From: Zygnema cylindricum
Taxonomy: Eukaryota > Streptophyta > Zygnematophyceae > Zygnematales > Zygnemataceae
Assembly (NCBI GenBank): GCA_037447655.1
Contig: JBBHKE010000775.1
Span: forward strand, 165,692 to 225,691
Reading direction: 5' to 3'
DNA: 60,000 bases
In this document: positions 46,133-58,201 of the stretch, piece by piece
How positions within the stretch are numbered: position 1 is the first letter of the stretch
How the letters are laid out: each line of letters opens with the position of its first letter
Translations under genes and position numbers: made by a program
The notes under the pieces: generated by a model
The model's input: the letters and a program-made list of their open reading frames with translations, nothing else
The model's database searches: none
What the model was told of the DNA's origin: nothing

Positions 46133-49100
46133 TTATTTTAAACACACGTCCACTTTTAACTCGTGAAGTGCTTCGAGTGCAAATTCACACATTTCTCTAG
46201 CGTTCAGAGTCGGCGAATGCGTTGTGACAGAAACAAACAGTTTCCCGTTGTAACTAATACCATGGAACGAGCACCCTTGTGGAGAACCGCTCACAAACTG
46301 ATGCAAAGAGGTCACCTTACTGCCCGCAAAGGAGACCTCCTCTTGGGGCCCCGGGAAGTTTGAAAGAGCTATCGTGGCCTGAGTGGAAATGTATGTGAGA
46401 AAACGGAGAAGAATCTGCACAACAGACCTCCACTTGTATGAATTTAAAATACTAATACAAACATAAGGTTGATGTTTGGTTATAATATTCAATGACAACA
46501 TTTTTAAAAATAATGATTTCGATAGTGATTTTAATAATATTACGTTTATACAGCGAGAAGATACCAAATAGTAATGTTGGGTATCGGGTAAAATCATATC
46601 GCGATAAGTTCGATATTCGATATATCGATTATCGATCGGTCAGAGGCCACGATATATGCATACGTGACACTTCCACTGGCCGCGCCACGGGTGGGGGGGG
46701 GGGTTGAAAAAATAAATTGACCTAGCGTCACTTCGATAAATCGCAATTGAAATATATCGTGATATCGGCCGATATATCGCAGAAATATCGCGATATTGAG
46801 CTCCTCAATATATCGATTATCGGGTACCCAAATTTCGGTACATATCGAATATCGGCAAGGGGCCCTTGATACCCAACACTACCAAATAGACAAGCACAAA
46901 ACTTCAAAGATAGATTACTAACAGTTGTTAAACGCCAGAATTAGCTTTCTTCACTTGAATTGTCCTTGGGAGGATAAAAAAACACTTCATTTACACACAA
47001 AACTACAAAATTCAATATCGACCATTCATACACAACAACCTTTCGAACTAACACACTCCTTAGCTTTCGACTGTGACATTTACCAAAATATCAATCAGGT
47101 TCCAAATTGTTACTTTACGAAGCACTGTAAATCGTCATCAATACAAAACAAAATCACATCCGAAGATCAGAAAGACTTACAACGTTCCTCCCTCCACCAA
47201 AAATACACGAACATCCTTAAAACAAAGAGACAATTCCAACCTGCCCCTCCCCCTCCCTTCTCATCTTACCTGAGGCCCGAGTAACATGGACAATAGGTAC
47301 AGAAGCAAGTTGGAAAGAAGAGGCTCCCAAGACAGCTTCGCGCCATCCATCATTTTCTTCACCAACTTCAAACGAGCCGAAGGACTTGAAACACGGTTTA
47401 CCGGGATTTTCCCAACAATATAACCCACTATTGTACCCCATTTGGGACATTCCTTTCCATGTCTCATCCCTGTTATCTCTTCTTTTGTCAACGGCATTCT
47501 TAAATTTGCTATAATCAGAGCATGTGGTCTCCATTTGGGTTCCAAAGCTTCCAAATCTTTCAATTTTGCCTCGTCTTCTTTTGTAAAATCTCGACCTTTT
47601 CCTTTCGTCTCCAAAATTAGACGTAATTTATTTTGTCTTTTCGTGAATTTCTCCATTGCAGCTCCCATTACAGCCAGTAAAATGTCGTTAATTGTAGCTC
47701 CCATCGGAAATCCCATGGCTTTAACTTCTTCTATTGGAATTTCAAAATCAGAAATATTTCGATGCAAGTGGCGAACACTGTTTCTGGGCTGCCCAGACAA
47801 CGAATACGGAAGGGAAATATCAGTGTTGCCCATCGTATTAAATTCATTATGATACATCACCATACAATTTTTTTGCTTTATCGCATCGAGGAATCTCAAA
47901 TCAGTATTGCAATACTGTATCACATACAATATTCATTCCATATAGAACGCGATACAATAGAACAGCCTTGTATCACAATACAGGTTCAAGAAGTTCTACC
48001 AATTACTGGTGCTGAAAGGTAACGACGACAGATATACGTACATATAGTTAAATAATGCAATGATTTAGCCACGTGGAAAAGTTTTCGAGATTGTAGTGTT
48101 GAGAGTCGTTGAATAACTATATGTTTTTTCACCTTTTTACTTTCAAAACCGAAGTGTCCACCAAATATTAGACAGCTGAAACTCTGATTTACCTTCCTTT
48201 TTTCCCCTAAAGCGCTATGTCAAATATCGCGCTCAAAACAGAAAAACAGAAAAATCTTGCATATCGAGGAAGATTACAGCCCGTAAGATATATCGAGGAA
48301 TTCCCCCGATATACATCAATAGAAAATATAATAAAATTCAGTAAAGGAAAAAGAACATTGGAAGGTCTAGCATGTTTTTTCCGCAATGATTTGAACTAGA
48401 AATGGTCGTAACCGCCTGGTCCGTTATACAAGAAAACGGATATAATAGAGAGAGAGGGAGAGAGAAGTAGAGAGGAGGGAGGAGTGAAATTATGAAATTT
48501 ATTTCGGCGCCGACATCTCCCCATATCTGAACAAAGCCTTTCTTCACTCTCGCGGAACCAGGATTAGTGTGGCATCTCAATCAATCCCAACCTTTCCCGG
48601 ATTTCTTTTTCTACCTTATGTTCTTTTAGTGGCATGTTGTAAATTTGAAAAAACAAAAGATCAAAATTCAACATTTTTCATTATCTATTCTGATAACACC
48701 TGACCTTGATTGACTCTAAAAGCCCTTAAAGCCCTAAACCAGGAAAAAATCAAACAGAAAACATTAACCCCACCTTGATTGGCCCAGCTGGATCCGCAAT
48801 CACGAGCAACAGTGAAAGACGGCAAATGTAACAGAGAGTATTCCACCCGCAAGATACTGCACGGCTCATAGTTTCCAGGAAACCTCCTGCCCTTGTCCTC
48901 CTAGGTGACAGAAACCTCAATTCCGCCCCGTCCTTAGTCTCCACTAGGTCCAAAAAAAGTGATGCGAGAGATATTCCATCACCCAAAGAGTGATGCAAGC
49001 GGAAAAGGAGGGTATCTCCTCTTTCGGTTGCATTTCTCAAAACATAAACTTCCCTGATTGAAGGAATATTTCGAAAATAATACAAAGAAAAAAGACAGTA

Positions 49101-50588
49101 GACGGATTCAGTTTGGAGATGGTAAAGAGCTTGCCATTTTGTGGAAAGAAATAGCAAAGTGTAGAGTAAAAGAAAAAAAGGATATTTGCAGACGCTGTGC
49201 AGAGCTTCATATTTCTTTTGCTGGTGATAGTGTACTTAAAGGGAATAAAAAATAAACACCACCACTAAGATAGGAAGGTTCAGAGGAGTAACAGTAACTG
49301 ATAGCCTCACCCTCCCACTTCATTTTCAAAAAGCATTCATGTCCTCTTTGTTCTGCCTCTTCCTCTCCCAATCTCTCTCCTTTTCTCTCCCAATTCAGCA
49401 TTTCAATTTTAAATTTCCTCGAGCCCCAAGATGGTTTAGCAGGACTCAACATTGAGACATGATCCTCATATACAATTACATAGCATATAGCATATATAGA
49501 CATTACAGGCGGTTGTAATATATATATTATTAGAATATTCACGTTGAATGCCAGGTGGCACTTCATGTTCTCCCCCAAACTCCCACCAGCTGAAGGGGGA
49601 GCGAGAAGGAAAGAGATATGGGGGAGAATAGAAAGATCGAAAGGGACACAGGTTGAGAGCAAAAGAGGGATACAAAAGGAGGGAGAGGGAGAGAGAGAGT
49701 GAGGAGGGAGAGAGAGGGAGAGAGAGAGAAGGAAAGAAAAAGGGCTCACCAAAGAGTGCGCGTCAAGTCCATTGGCTGAGTGAACAGAAAGTTGGCGTAT
49801 TCCATGGCTGCATCCGTTTTGCCACGTGGCATATCATGCACCTCCCTCAGCACATCCGACACCTCCACGCCCTTTGCTACCCACACGTAGCGGCCCCTCT
49901 CGTGCAGCTGCTGCCCTGTTGCCACGTGTCAGCACTTCAGCACACCATGCAGGCCTCCGAATGGGGCAAATGAGCGACTTTCGATTGCATCATGAAACTG
50001 TCCGCCACTGTGTCTCCTGCCACTGGAGGATGTGCAGCGCTGCGACACTACATGCACATCCTCACGTCACATGGTGTCACGTCACACGGTGCAAGGCATG
50101 CAGAAAAGCATGAGGAATGAGAGAAGGCAAAACAGGGCAGCCAGAACCAGGAAACTCTAGGGCTGGATTCAATGCATACACGAACAGAGATAGGGGGAGG
50201 GAGGAAGGGGAGGGGGAGGGGGAGGGGGAGTGGGAGGGGAGGGGGGGGAGGGGAGGGGAGGGGAGGGGAGGGGAGGGGAGGGGGGGAAGGGGAGGGGAGA
50301 GGAAAGGACGTGGAGTGGACGGGAGTGGAGGAATGCCAAAGGAAATGGAGAATGGAGTGGAAGAGTGGCGGCATGGAAGGACCATGACACTGGAGTAGCC
50401 GCCCCAGATTTGTCTGACGACACGTGTCCTTCCATGCCAACGAGTGCATAGATGATCAAGTCGGCGTCGTCATCCTGAAGCTTCGCCTGAAATGTCTGAC
50501 TAAACGGGGAGCCGGGCCAGCGTACGGACTCGTCGTACTTGCTGCCACGTGTCACACTAAGAGGTCGCAACAGGGGCGTCGGAGTCAT
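46133..50588 (-). CDS. WSD1-type wax ester synthase / diacylglycerol O-acyltransferase, 6 exons, 487 aa
   Basis: Bifunctional acyltransferase that esterifies fatty alcohols or diacylglycerol with acyl-CoA for cuticular wax or storage lipid, usually at the ER. Exons on the minus strand: 50588-50424, 49997-49946, 49915-49750, 49053-48774, 47788-47270, 46414-46133. They total 1,464 nt and join in phase. The ATG at 50588 precedes RWPGSPFSQTFQAKLQDDDA. Later motifs: RGRYVWVAKGVEVSDVLREV, FLFTQPMDLTRTLWEVYVL, then the catalytic HHSLGDG (HHxxxDG motif) in exon 4. Exon 5 has FPMGATINDILLAVMGAAM (the GATINDVLLA motif) and ends LLGPQ. Exon 6 has ALSNFPGPQEEVSFAG, the family's SNVPGP motif. Length matches the ~480 aa family norm. 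Exon 2 is short (52 nt) and the least certain. Intron 1 holds a G-rich satellite and the last intron a hAT-like MITE. Confidence 0.93.
46572..46881. mobile_element. hAT-like MITE in the last intron of the WSD1-type gene, TSD CCAAATAG
   Basis: 310 bp with ends TAATGTTGGGTATCGGGT and GATACCCAACACTA, flanked by a perfect 8-bp repeat CCAAATAG (46564-46571 and 46882-46889). Same family as 4437-4817: both have TATCGCGATA palindromes and a G-run. It sits between exons 5 and 6. Confidence 0.88.
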
Positions 50589-50617
50589 GAGGTTCTGACA
50601 GGGCAGCTTCACACGTG
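49821..50617. promoter_or_regulatory. Cluster of five CACGTG (G-box/ABRE-like) motifs at the 5' end of the WSD1-type gene
   Basis: GCCACGTGGC (49821), GCCACGTGTC (49921), ACACGTGTCC (50420), GCCACGTGTCAC (50544) and ACACGTGA (50611). CACGTGTC is the core of abscisic-acid response elements bound by plant bZIP factors. Some copies fall in exons, so function is inference; stress and ABA control is known for wax genes of this family. Confidence 0.45.
50192..50306. repeat. (GGGGA)n / GGGGAGG G-rich satellite in intron 1 of the WSD1-type gene
   Basis: About 115 bases of GGGGA and GGGAGG units on the plus strand. The transcribed pre-mRNA carries the pyrimidine (CCCCT) strand, so it is also a very long polypyrimidine tract inside the intron. 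Confidence 0.9.
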
Positions 50618-50619
50618 AG

Positions 50620-51544
50620 AACGAACTGAGCTCAGACAGAACGAATGGAAAGGGGTGGAAAATACAAAAACTGGTTTTTAGAGGGTGAGAAGGACGGAGT
50701 AGAGAGAGAGGGAGGGGGAGTTACAGGACCAAGTACGGCCGGGACGCGAGAGAGGCGTCGGCGAGTAGGAGCAGTTGGTGGCGCCCACTGCGAATCGCTT
50801 TTAGCGTGAGAACTGAGAACACCCTTCAACCAATAGAATCGTTGTTTCCCTTATACGGCACTGCACTTATGGGTACGACAAAAAAAAAAAGTGTCGAGAA
50901 CGACAGGAAAGGAAATATTTTAACAGTATTCTGGACGGAATCTGAAACTTCATACGTTTATTGCTCCTCCCTTCATTACGAAAGTGCAGTTGGTGTTAAA
51001 AACAGACAACGGCCTGCCGAAGTGTAAGAAAACAGCGTCGACAAGTACAAGATCCAGTACAGTACAGTACAGTACAGTTCAGTACTGTACTGTAGTTGAC
51101 AGGCTGAAGTGTACGGTAGGGAAAGCGGGGAGAAAGAATCGCATTCGACCAGCACTGCTCGCACTTTAGAAATACGACTTCGGGTTTCCGACAGATAAGC
51201 AGCACGAGGAAAGTGTGACGTGAGCAAAATGAACGGTGGGAGAAAACCATTGATGGCGAAGGAACGCAAAGATTATAGTGTACGGACACCCTTTTTGGCC
51301 CGCGTGGCATCGTTGCCAATCGCTATCAAGCCACGACGGCAGGGAAACAAGTCGTTTTACGCGATGACCCACATTTTGCGCAGTGCAATGGCTCGAGAAA
51401 ATTGGACAAGTTTTATGTCAAAAATGGCAAAAATGGACCCGAGGAGATGGAACCCGAGGAAACCAGACCCGAAGAAAATAGGCCAATAATGATGCATGTC
51501 GATACCAAAGCATGCCCAATCTAAGGAATTTTACACCATGTGTC
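50620..51544. other. Upstream region of the WSD1-type gene, with a GTACA palindromic repeat
   Basis: No gene recognised. 51056-51093 is a run of CAGTA units (GTACAGTACAGTACAGTACA) followed by the inverse CAGTACTGTACTGTA. A GA-rich stretch is at 50700-50725. An 89-codon ORF at 51220-51489 is Lys/Arg-rich and has no family resemblance. Confidence 0.45.
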
Positions 51545-52286
51545 AGAGGTCGCAAAAGTCAAAATTTCCATACCCAAATCCGACATTTTTATATATTCTT
51601 TTTAAATCTGAACAACAAAAATACGACCGCTCATTGCACGCTCGTAAATTGTTACCCCGTACACGTTATGCGTTTACTAAAATAAAAGATAACCGAAACT
51701 CGATTTCTCGCGACCACTCGTACCCGCCCCTTCCCGAATATGTACAAAATTAATGGTACATCTCCCTCGTAGCTTCCACGATACCAAGAGTACAAAGTAC
51801 AATAACGTTGTATAGTATGGACACTACACCGCGAATCGTTATTAGCGTTGAGAAATTATTAGTGTAAAGAAAAAAATAGCGTCATTCATTCTAATTTAGT
51901 GACAGGAGACGTGGCAGATTATGGTCCACGTCCTTAAATAGTGTAGTTTATTCTATTTAAGGTATTAATGTCAAAATTTTGGGGTGCCGATATAGAGTTC
52001 ATAACGCTAATAACGATTCGCGGTGTACTGTACGGTACAATACAATAAAGTATTGTAATGGAACACCGTACTGTAATGAAACGCAGTACTGTAATGGAAT
52101 GTACCTAAGAAACCTTCATTTTTTTGGTTTTTGCTTAACCGACCGTACCCGAATTAATTTTTTCTTTTTTGAATCACCCGGCCAAATTCGGTCGGCCCCC
52201 AAAATACAGCACCCGGATCCGTTCCGGATCCGTTCCGGATACGACGCGGGTACAGATCCGGTATGGATTCACGTACCCGATTGCAA
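51545..52286 (-). mobile_element. MULE-like MITE in reverse, carrying a nested TA-target MITE
   Basis: The left end is AGAGGTCGCAAAAGTCAAAA. Internal blocks CCACGATACCAAGAGTACAA and GGATCCGTTCCGGATCCGTT are the reverse of the family consensus. The right end is decayed (ATTGCAACTTCT). It is interrupted at 51827-52025 and just after it by a CAGTACTGTAATGGAA short tandem repeat (52040-52100). Confidence 0.75.
51827..52025. mobile_element. TA-target MITE, 199-bp internally deleted copy
   Basis: Ends CACCGCGAATCGTTATTAGC and GCTAATAACGATTCGCGGTG are perfect inverted repeats flanked by TA. Much shorter than the ~620-bp copies, so an internal deletion derivative. Confidence 0.85.
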
Positions 52287-52289
52287 CTT

Positions 52290-54469
52290 CTACAATGTGT
52301 TAACGTTGAACGATACAACACTAATCCGATACTACAACAATCAGTTCCATATCACAATAAAATACTAATCTGAGAACACAACAACACTAATCTGATACCA
52401 CAACACTTATCCGATACCACAACACTAGTCTGTTGAAAAGAGTATTTTATAGGTTCTATTTTTCCGTATCTTTGTGCAAGTTTTTTCTAAAGTCCTCCCT
52501 ACTTGTCATAGTCACTAGAGACGTAAGATAGCCATGGCTGCCTTCAGGTAGCCAAAGCAACAGACTAAGGAAGGAGGCAGTTATGCCACTGCCCAAAAAG
52601 TATGTGACTCGACCATAATTTGATCTTGGTCCCTACAGAGTTACCGCCGGTTAAGCAGTTATTCACCTTTTCCGCCAAGTCGTAAAAGAATCAATATAAG
52701 TATGGGGCGTGAAATTTATCTAAACATTAACACGGCGGCTAATTTATTTAAATGAACCAACTCGCGAAGACGCGCATGTAGGCCGGCGAAATGCGAAATG
52801 CACGAACGCAAATCGAACCACTTCAAGACATAGATCGAACGGTAGTCGTTAAAGCCGCCAACCCGGATTGCACTTTTGGCGGCTTTCGAGACAACGTTAC
52901 GCAATGCCACGTGGCATCATACAATTGGACACCAAAAAAGGTGGGAGGTGGGACCATGGCTCTCGAGCTGACAGACGTCACCAAGAAGGCCATGCGGTAC
53001 AATGTTTGTGTTTAAATATGTGTTTTTTCTATGTATTTTATAGGTCATTTTTTCTCGAAACAAAAAGGTTTTGAAGGCAGCTAGGCTCTAACCCCTCTCT
53101 CTCTCGGATCTCCACACTTGTTGTAGTCTGTGATGACGGGAGAGAGAGAGAGATGGATTCATGGCTGCTTGAGCAGCTAAGAGGAGAAAATGGACAGTCT
53201 AAAGAAAACTGTGCCAAAAAGATTACCGACCAGCTAGGAATTGATCGTGATCCGTACGGTTCGCCGGAATAGCCGGCAGCCTTATCCTATAGTCTAGGAA
53301 CTGTGTTGTGATATATAGGGTTAGATAGCTACTTAAAAAGATACATGCAGATTAAATATATTAACTAGGTTTCGAGGAAATATCACATAAAATCAGTAAG
53401 AATTTCGTATGCTCGCCGGTGTTGCACTAAACAAATGAATCGGACATTTATTTTAAACGGTGAACATTAAAAGTGGGTATTCATCGGACGACTATTACCC
53501 AAAGCCAATATTACGGAAATGCCTTTTTGACGGTTTATGGACATTTTGTCACCGGATGACACGTGGCGCAGCGAAACTGGAATGCGAAATTACGGGAGAG
53601 CATCAAGACAAGTCTTAGAGTGACAAAAGTCCTCACTATGGCTACGCTGTACCTTGACCGTACAGAAGGTACCACGGGACTAGTACTTTCTTGTACGGTA
53701 TAGTCTTGTGATTGATGTTCTACAGCAGTAGGGAGGGGTTAACAGTGGAGTTTAGGACTTAGTCAATTTGGTAGGTAGTCGCCTCTCTCCCAAAGAGCCT
53801 GTGTACAAATAGGCATCTCTGCTTCTCAAGAATTCATCGTCTGGCTAGGCATTTTAGGAGATTTCTTTTCTTGTGAACCCAAGGGTGTCCAGACTACACA
53901 GTGGTGTAGTCATCCATAAATTTTGTCTGCCAAGGTGGCAGTAGCTTTGAGAGCAACAAAGCCATTGAAAGTAAACTAGATGCTTTTATCCAATGGGGGA
54001 TACATCCAATGGGGGATACAAAATCACAGGTTATGGGCCCACCCTCTACGGTGCCCATTTTAAATGGAACAGGATTCATCTATTGGGAAACGATGATGAC
54101 AGGAGCATTGTGTGAAAGCGGTATTGGGGAATAGTGAGTGGACAAGTGAGGCGTCCATTCCCAAAAACTCCACCAGGGTTTGGGGGGGTCAGATTTTCTA
54201 GGACATCATCTGGTCCAACGAAGGAAGCAGATGAAGGGGAGAGTAGTTTGTCGGAGGGAGGAAAGGAGAAAGGGAAAGAGCCCTTTACTCTTATTGCCTC
54301 GGCGATAGAGAAATCGGTTCCAAAGACTGAGGGGAGTACAGCAACATGGCAGCAAAACACTTCACCCTGAGGCATCTGACTTAGGGTTTAGCAACATCTC
54401 ATCTTCACATAGTGGCGGCTGCCGATCTGTGGGCAACTCTAGTGGATATTTACAACGGAGGCACTATTC
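52290..54469. other. Intergenic; short ORF and short tandem duplication
   Basis: A 39-codon ORF at 53153-53272 (+) begins MDSWLLEQLRGENGQ after a GA repeat; no family recognised and it may be chance. At 53989-54020 a 16-bp unit TCCAATGGGGGATACA is repeated twice. GATACCACAACACT repeats occur at 52380-52430. Part of 53600-54400 may be the LTR and leader of the copia remnant downstream, but I cannot pair LTRs. Confidence 0.35.
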
Positions 54470-55790
54470 ATGAGAACCATCTTGCTGAACAGAGAACTAA
54501 GTGCATACTCTTACAAAAAGGGGAAGATGTTGGACTACTGTAATGATCTAGTATCTTTGTACATGGAGTTGGAAAGTGTCGGTTAGATGGGAACCATAAA
54601 AGCAAAAGTCAATACCTTGATCATGAAATCACCAGATGATTATGACAATGTGGTCAACCGAGTGCAGGATCTTGACGATAGCCTATGGATCTGGAACTCA
54701 ATTGTCAGAATGATCCTCGTCGGAGAGAACACTATTGAGATCCGGAGAGGAGGAAAGAACATTCAAGCTCTGGCTCTTGAAATAGATCGGTGGAGCAAGG
54801 ATCTAAAAAACCCTATGGAAGTTTTGGTGGGGGGTAGAACCAGTCCGGAGGACCGAGGATTCTAAACGGTCTCTATCATTTTGGCAAGAAACCTGATCAC
54901 TATATAGCGGAGTGCACCAAGCTAATGGAGTTCAGACTCAAAGAGAACCAATCTGGTGGACCTTTTGAAAAGAAGAAGGCCCTTGTGACCACATAGGTGA
55001 AAAAGGATCTCGGAGAGGAGGAGATCTCAGACGAAGAGGACGGCGAGCTTCTTCTCAACAAAAAGCTGGAGGAGAAGGAGATCCCAAGGAAGTAGAAATC
55101 TGTGATCGGAGCTGTCCGAGAAGCTCCGAAGTAAGGTTGGATTGTTGACTCGGGTGCCTGAATGCATATGTGCTTGGAAAAGCAATTATTAACTAAGGTG
55201 AGAAAGATCCTTAGCGTAGAGATAGAGTATGGGGATGGAAGAGTATTATCTACAGATCTAGTGGGATCGGTAGATCTAGAAGTACTAGTGGAGGATTAGA
55301 CGTCTATAGTTACATTCTTAGATGTCCTCTATATACCTCTGTTCAGGAAGAATCTCATCTCTACCTCTGTTATAGATTAAAAAGATTTTGAGACTTACAC
55401 AAGAAGGGAACTTTTACAGCAAAGTATGATGATGAGATCCTTTTCACTGCTGAGAAGGGAACCCAAGGAATGTTTAGGCTTAACTTGAGCAATAAAAAGA
55501 ATAATGCTTATTATGTTGGTGTCTCGGAGATGATGATATGGCATAAGCGGTTCGGACATGTGCATTTGGATATATTGAGGGAAATGAAAACGTTGGGTGT
55601 AGTGGAAGGGATTAACTTTGGGAATAAGGAAGTGATGGATGATTGTAGTGGTTGTGCACAAGGTAAGGCTCACTGATTACCCTTTCCCAAATCTACCACA
55701 TATAAAGGGGAAAGGGTGCTAGATCTGGTTACACTGATATCTGGGGACCGGCCAAAGTACCTTCGGTAGGAGGGAAAAGGTTTATGCTAA
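54470..55790 (+). pseudogene. Ty1/copia retrotransposon remnant (gag to start of integrase)
   Basis: Degenerate pieces in copia order. Gag at 54470-54865 reads LLNRELSAYSYKKGKMLDYC and MGTIKAKVNTLIMKSPDDYD with a stop between them. A decayed zinc knuckle LYHFGKKPDHYIAEC (54873-54917) has lost its first two cysteines. The protease start WIVDSGA, a stop, then MHMCLEKQ lies at 55139. The GAG-pre-integrase motif is MIWHKRFGHVHLDILREMKT then CSGCAQGKAH (55530-55675). The integrase entry continues to about 55790 and then stops. No reverse transcriptase or LTR was found. Confidence 0.75.
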
Positions 55791-55799
55791 ACCCCCTCT

Positions 55800-57170
55800 C
55801 TCTCTTTGAAGGCCAACATAACTTACAGTGTTATTTAACACCCTATCGACTAATCTAATGGTTGTTCTTTACAAATAGCATTGCTAATTGTTGCGGTTAA
55901 ATCCCAAAAAACACCTAAATCATTTCTAATTGCCCACCCTATTCAGCGAATTAGACATCCGTAGAGAGCTTTGATGAGAAATCATCACCAACACAATGTT
56001 CCATAAAACTTTAAGCTATGCTCGTCAAGATGGTCTTGCTTTTTGTTACCGACTTATGAGGAGTATCTGGTGGCCGTGGAGGTGTCGTCTCCCCTACGTG
56101 GTTTTTTCCGTAAGATCTAGTTGCCACTCATTTCCTTCAATCGTATTTTCAAGTGAAGTTACTCTTCCCAGAATTGCGTTGTCCCCCTCACACATTCACC
56201 TAATTTTCCAATACTTTGTTTAAGCTTTAGAGGAAAAATTGTGTGTGCCAAATTCTTGCTTGCAATGGACTAGCTTGAGAGCAAGTATTGCTACAGTCAT
56301 CATGCCTATGACCATCCATTTCTAACACTATTTACCTACCACTTTTGTTTGAGGCACATTAAGTTTAAAGTCATATTCTTCTAAATCAGCTTTTTCCTCA
56401 ACTAAGATGATTGTACCCTCTTCCTTCTTTCTAAGTATTTTCGTAGTCTCTAATCGAGGTAGAGAAACCCTTAGCCTGAAAAAAAAGCAATTTCTTCCAA
56501 CATATAAGCCATTTTACTTTATAAGTAGCATGATTATTCTTTTGTTCTTGCCTCTCTCTACCTGGAATCCTAATCTACAAACGTGCGTCCTCCCTCTATG
56601 TCTTTCATTTATCACGTATAGTCAAGCTTTTCTTCCCCCCTTTACATTTCTGCAGTCTCCTCCTTTTCCAACATTTTTGGACAAACTTGCCAATCCGGCA
56701 AATGGATCTCCTCACGTTCATGTTTAGACTGTCACACCTTCCTTCAGAGAAACACACCACCTCGCTCTTCATCCTTGCTCCCTTTGTCCCCCATTTCTAT
56801 TAGCTCTTCGTATCACCCCATGCTCGGTATTTAACGCTTCTCTCTTTTAGTATGTTGGCTTATTCGATCCTTTTGCGAATCACTTTTAAGAGTTGTACTC
56901 CTTAATAAGAAGTAATAAGCCTTGTTAAGAAATTGTGAGTGCGAGATCAAAAGGAAGGAAGACGAAAAAAGAAATTGAACAAAAGTGCTCGACATCAGAC
57001 AAACTAAAAATAAAGTTATGAAAGCAACTAAACATAGAGAAAAGAAGAAGTGTTCCTGACTCGTTCCGCCGAAGCTTAGGAACTTTGCAAAATGCTTAGG
57101 GAAGTGATGACTATACTATAGCCTTCCTCGATTTTTTTTTTACTCTTGATTATCTCTATACAAATCATAG
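55800..57170. other. Intergenic, no gene or repeat recognised
   Basis: T-rich sequence with short ORFs of no recognisable family (for example 56407-56727). No terminal repeats seen. Confidence 0.4.
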
Positions 57171-57184
57171 ATCTATGGTTGTCG

Positions 57185-57860
57185 TTTCTGAAAACCTTGA
57201 GATAGGCGTTGACTGTCCGTCCGCTCGTTGTCCGACTGCCCGCTTGTACAGAAGCGAAACCGCAACATACATCGTTTTGAAACCGCAGTGTGTATCATTT
57301 CGAAACTGCAGTTCCGCATGTTGTCCATCTGCTCACCTGTATAGAAGCGAAACGTTGTCCATCTGCTCGCCTGTACAGAAGCGAAACCGCAGTATGTATC
57401 GTTTCGAAACCGTAGTTAGCGTCGTCGATGCGATTACCGTGTCAATGAACCGACAATATATAGTTACAAAACCGCACGGATCGGGTAGTTTTCGAAGCAG
57501 GCTTGATTCGTCAAAAGTGGCGCAGATTGAGTTGATGATCCGTTTTGAAGTAGGCCGTTTCTAAACAATTTTCCATCATATATTCCGTCGTACTATACAT
57601 TTTTAAAAAGAAACCTGACAAAATAAGACAAAAAGGCTAAAAAAACAAAACATTTTGTTGACCACCGCCAGGATGTATTGTTTCGAAACCGCAGTAAACT
57701 CCCTCAATGCGATGTTACGGTATCAATGAACCGAAAATATAGTTGCAAAACCGCACCAATCGGGTAACTTTAAAAGTAGGCGCGGTTCATCAAAAGTGGC
57801 GGAAAGTGTGTAGATTCCCGTTTTAAAGTAGGCCAGGTTTGTAAAAGGGGCGCAATTGTG
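57185..57860 (+). repeat. Direct-repeat block based on TATCGTTTCGAAACCGCAGT
   Basis: Short units (TGTACAGAAGCGAAACCGCA, GTTGTCCATCTGCTC, TCGTTTCGAAACCG) recur three to four times at 57200-57420. A longer segment (AACCGCA...TCAATGAACCGA...AAAACCGCAC...TCGGGTA...CAAAAGTGGCG) occurs at about 57400-57540 and again, diverged, at 57675-57800. Confidence 0.7.
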
Positions 57861-58201
57861 TAGATGTTAAAAGCTTACAATAGTTTAGTTTTGCAGGATT
57901 TAATGAATTCCATATTTTCCTTTTTTTATTTTTTGATTTCCATATTTTATGGTTTATTTAGTAAACACTATGGTTGTCGTTCCCTATGGTTTCATACATT
58001 GTTTAGGGCAAAAGGAAGCGTGATGAAACAGGTTACGGTCCATGCCTGTGTAACAAGCAAGATAAATAGAACACAGACCATGCTCGTGTAACGGTTATTG
58101 ATTTCTAGTTTAGTAAAATTTTAATTATTTTTTTGTGTTGTCTATTCATAATTTGTCCTTTATCAGGTTTGAGTCTGCCCTCATATTATACTTCCAGTCA
58201 A

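Noticed and set aside
47442-47852. 136-codon plus-strand ORF
   Set aside because: Exact antisense of WSD1 exon 5; the minus strand carries the family motifs.
50048-50449. Proline/serine-rich minus-strand ORFs over the G-rich satellite
   Set aside because: The composition comes from the (CCCCT)n repeat, and the region is intron 1 of the acyltransferase.
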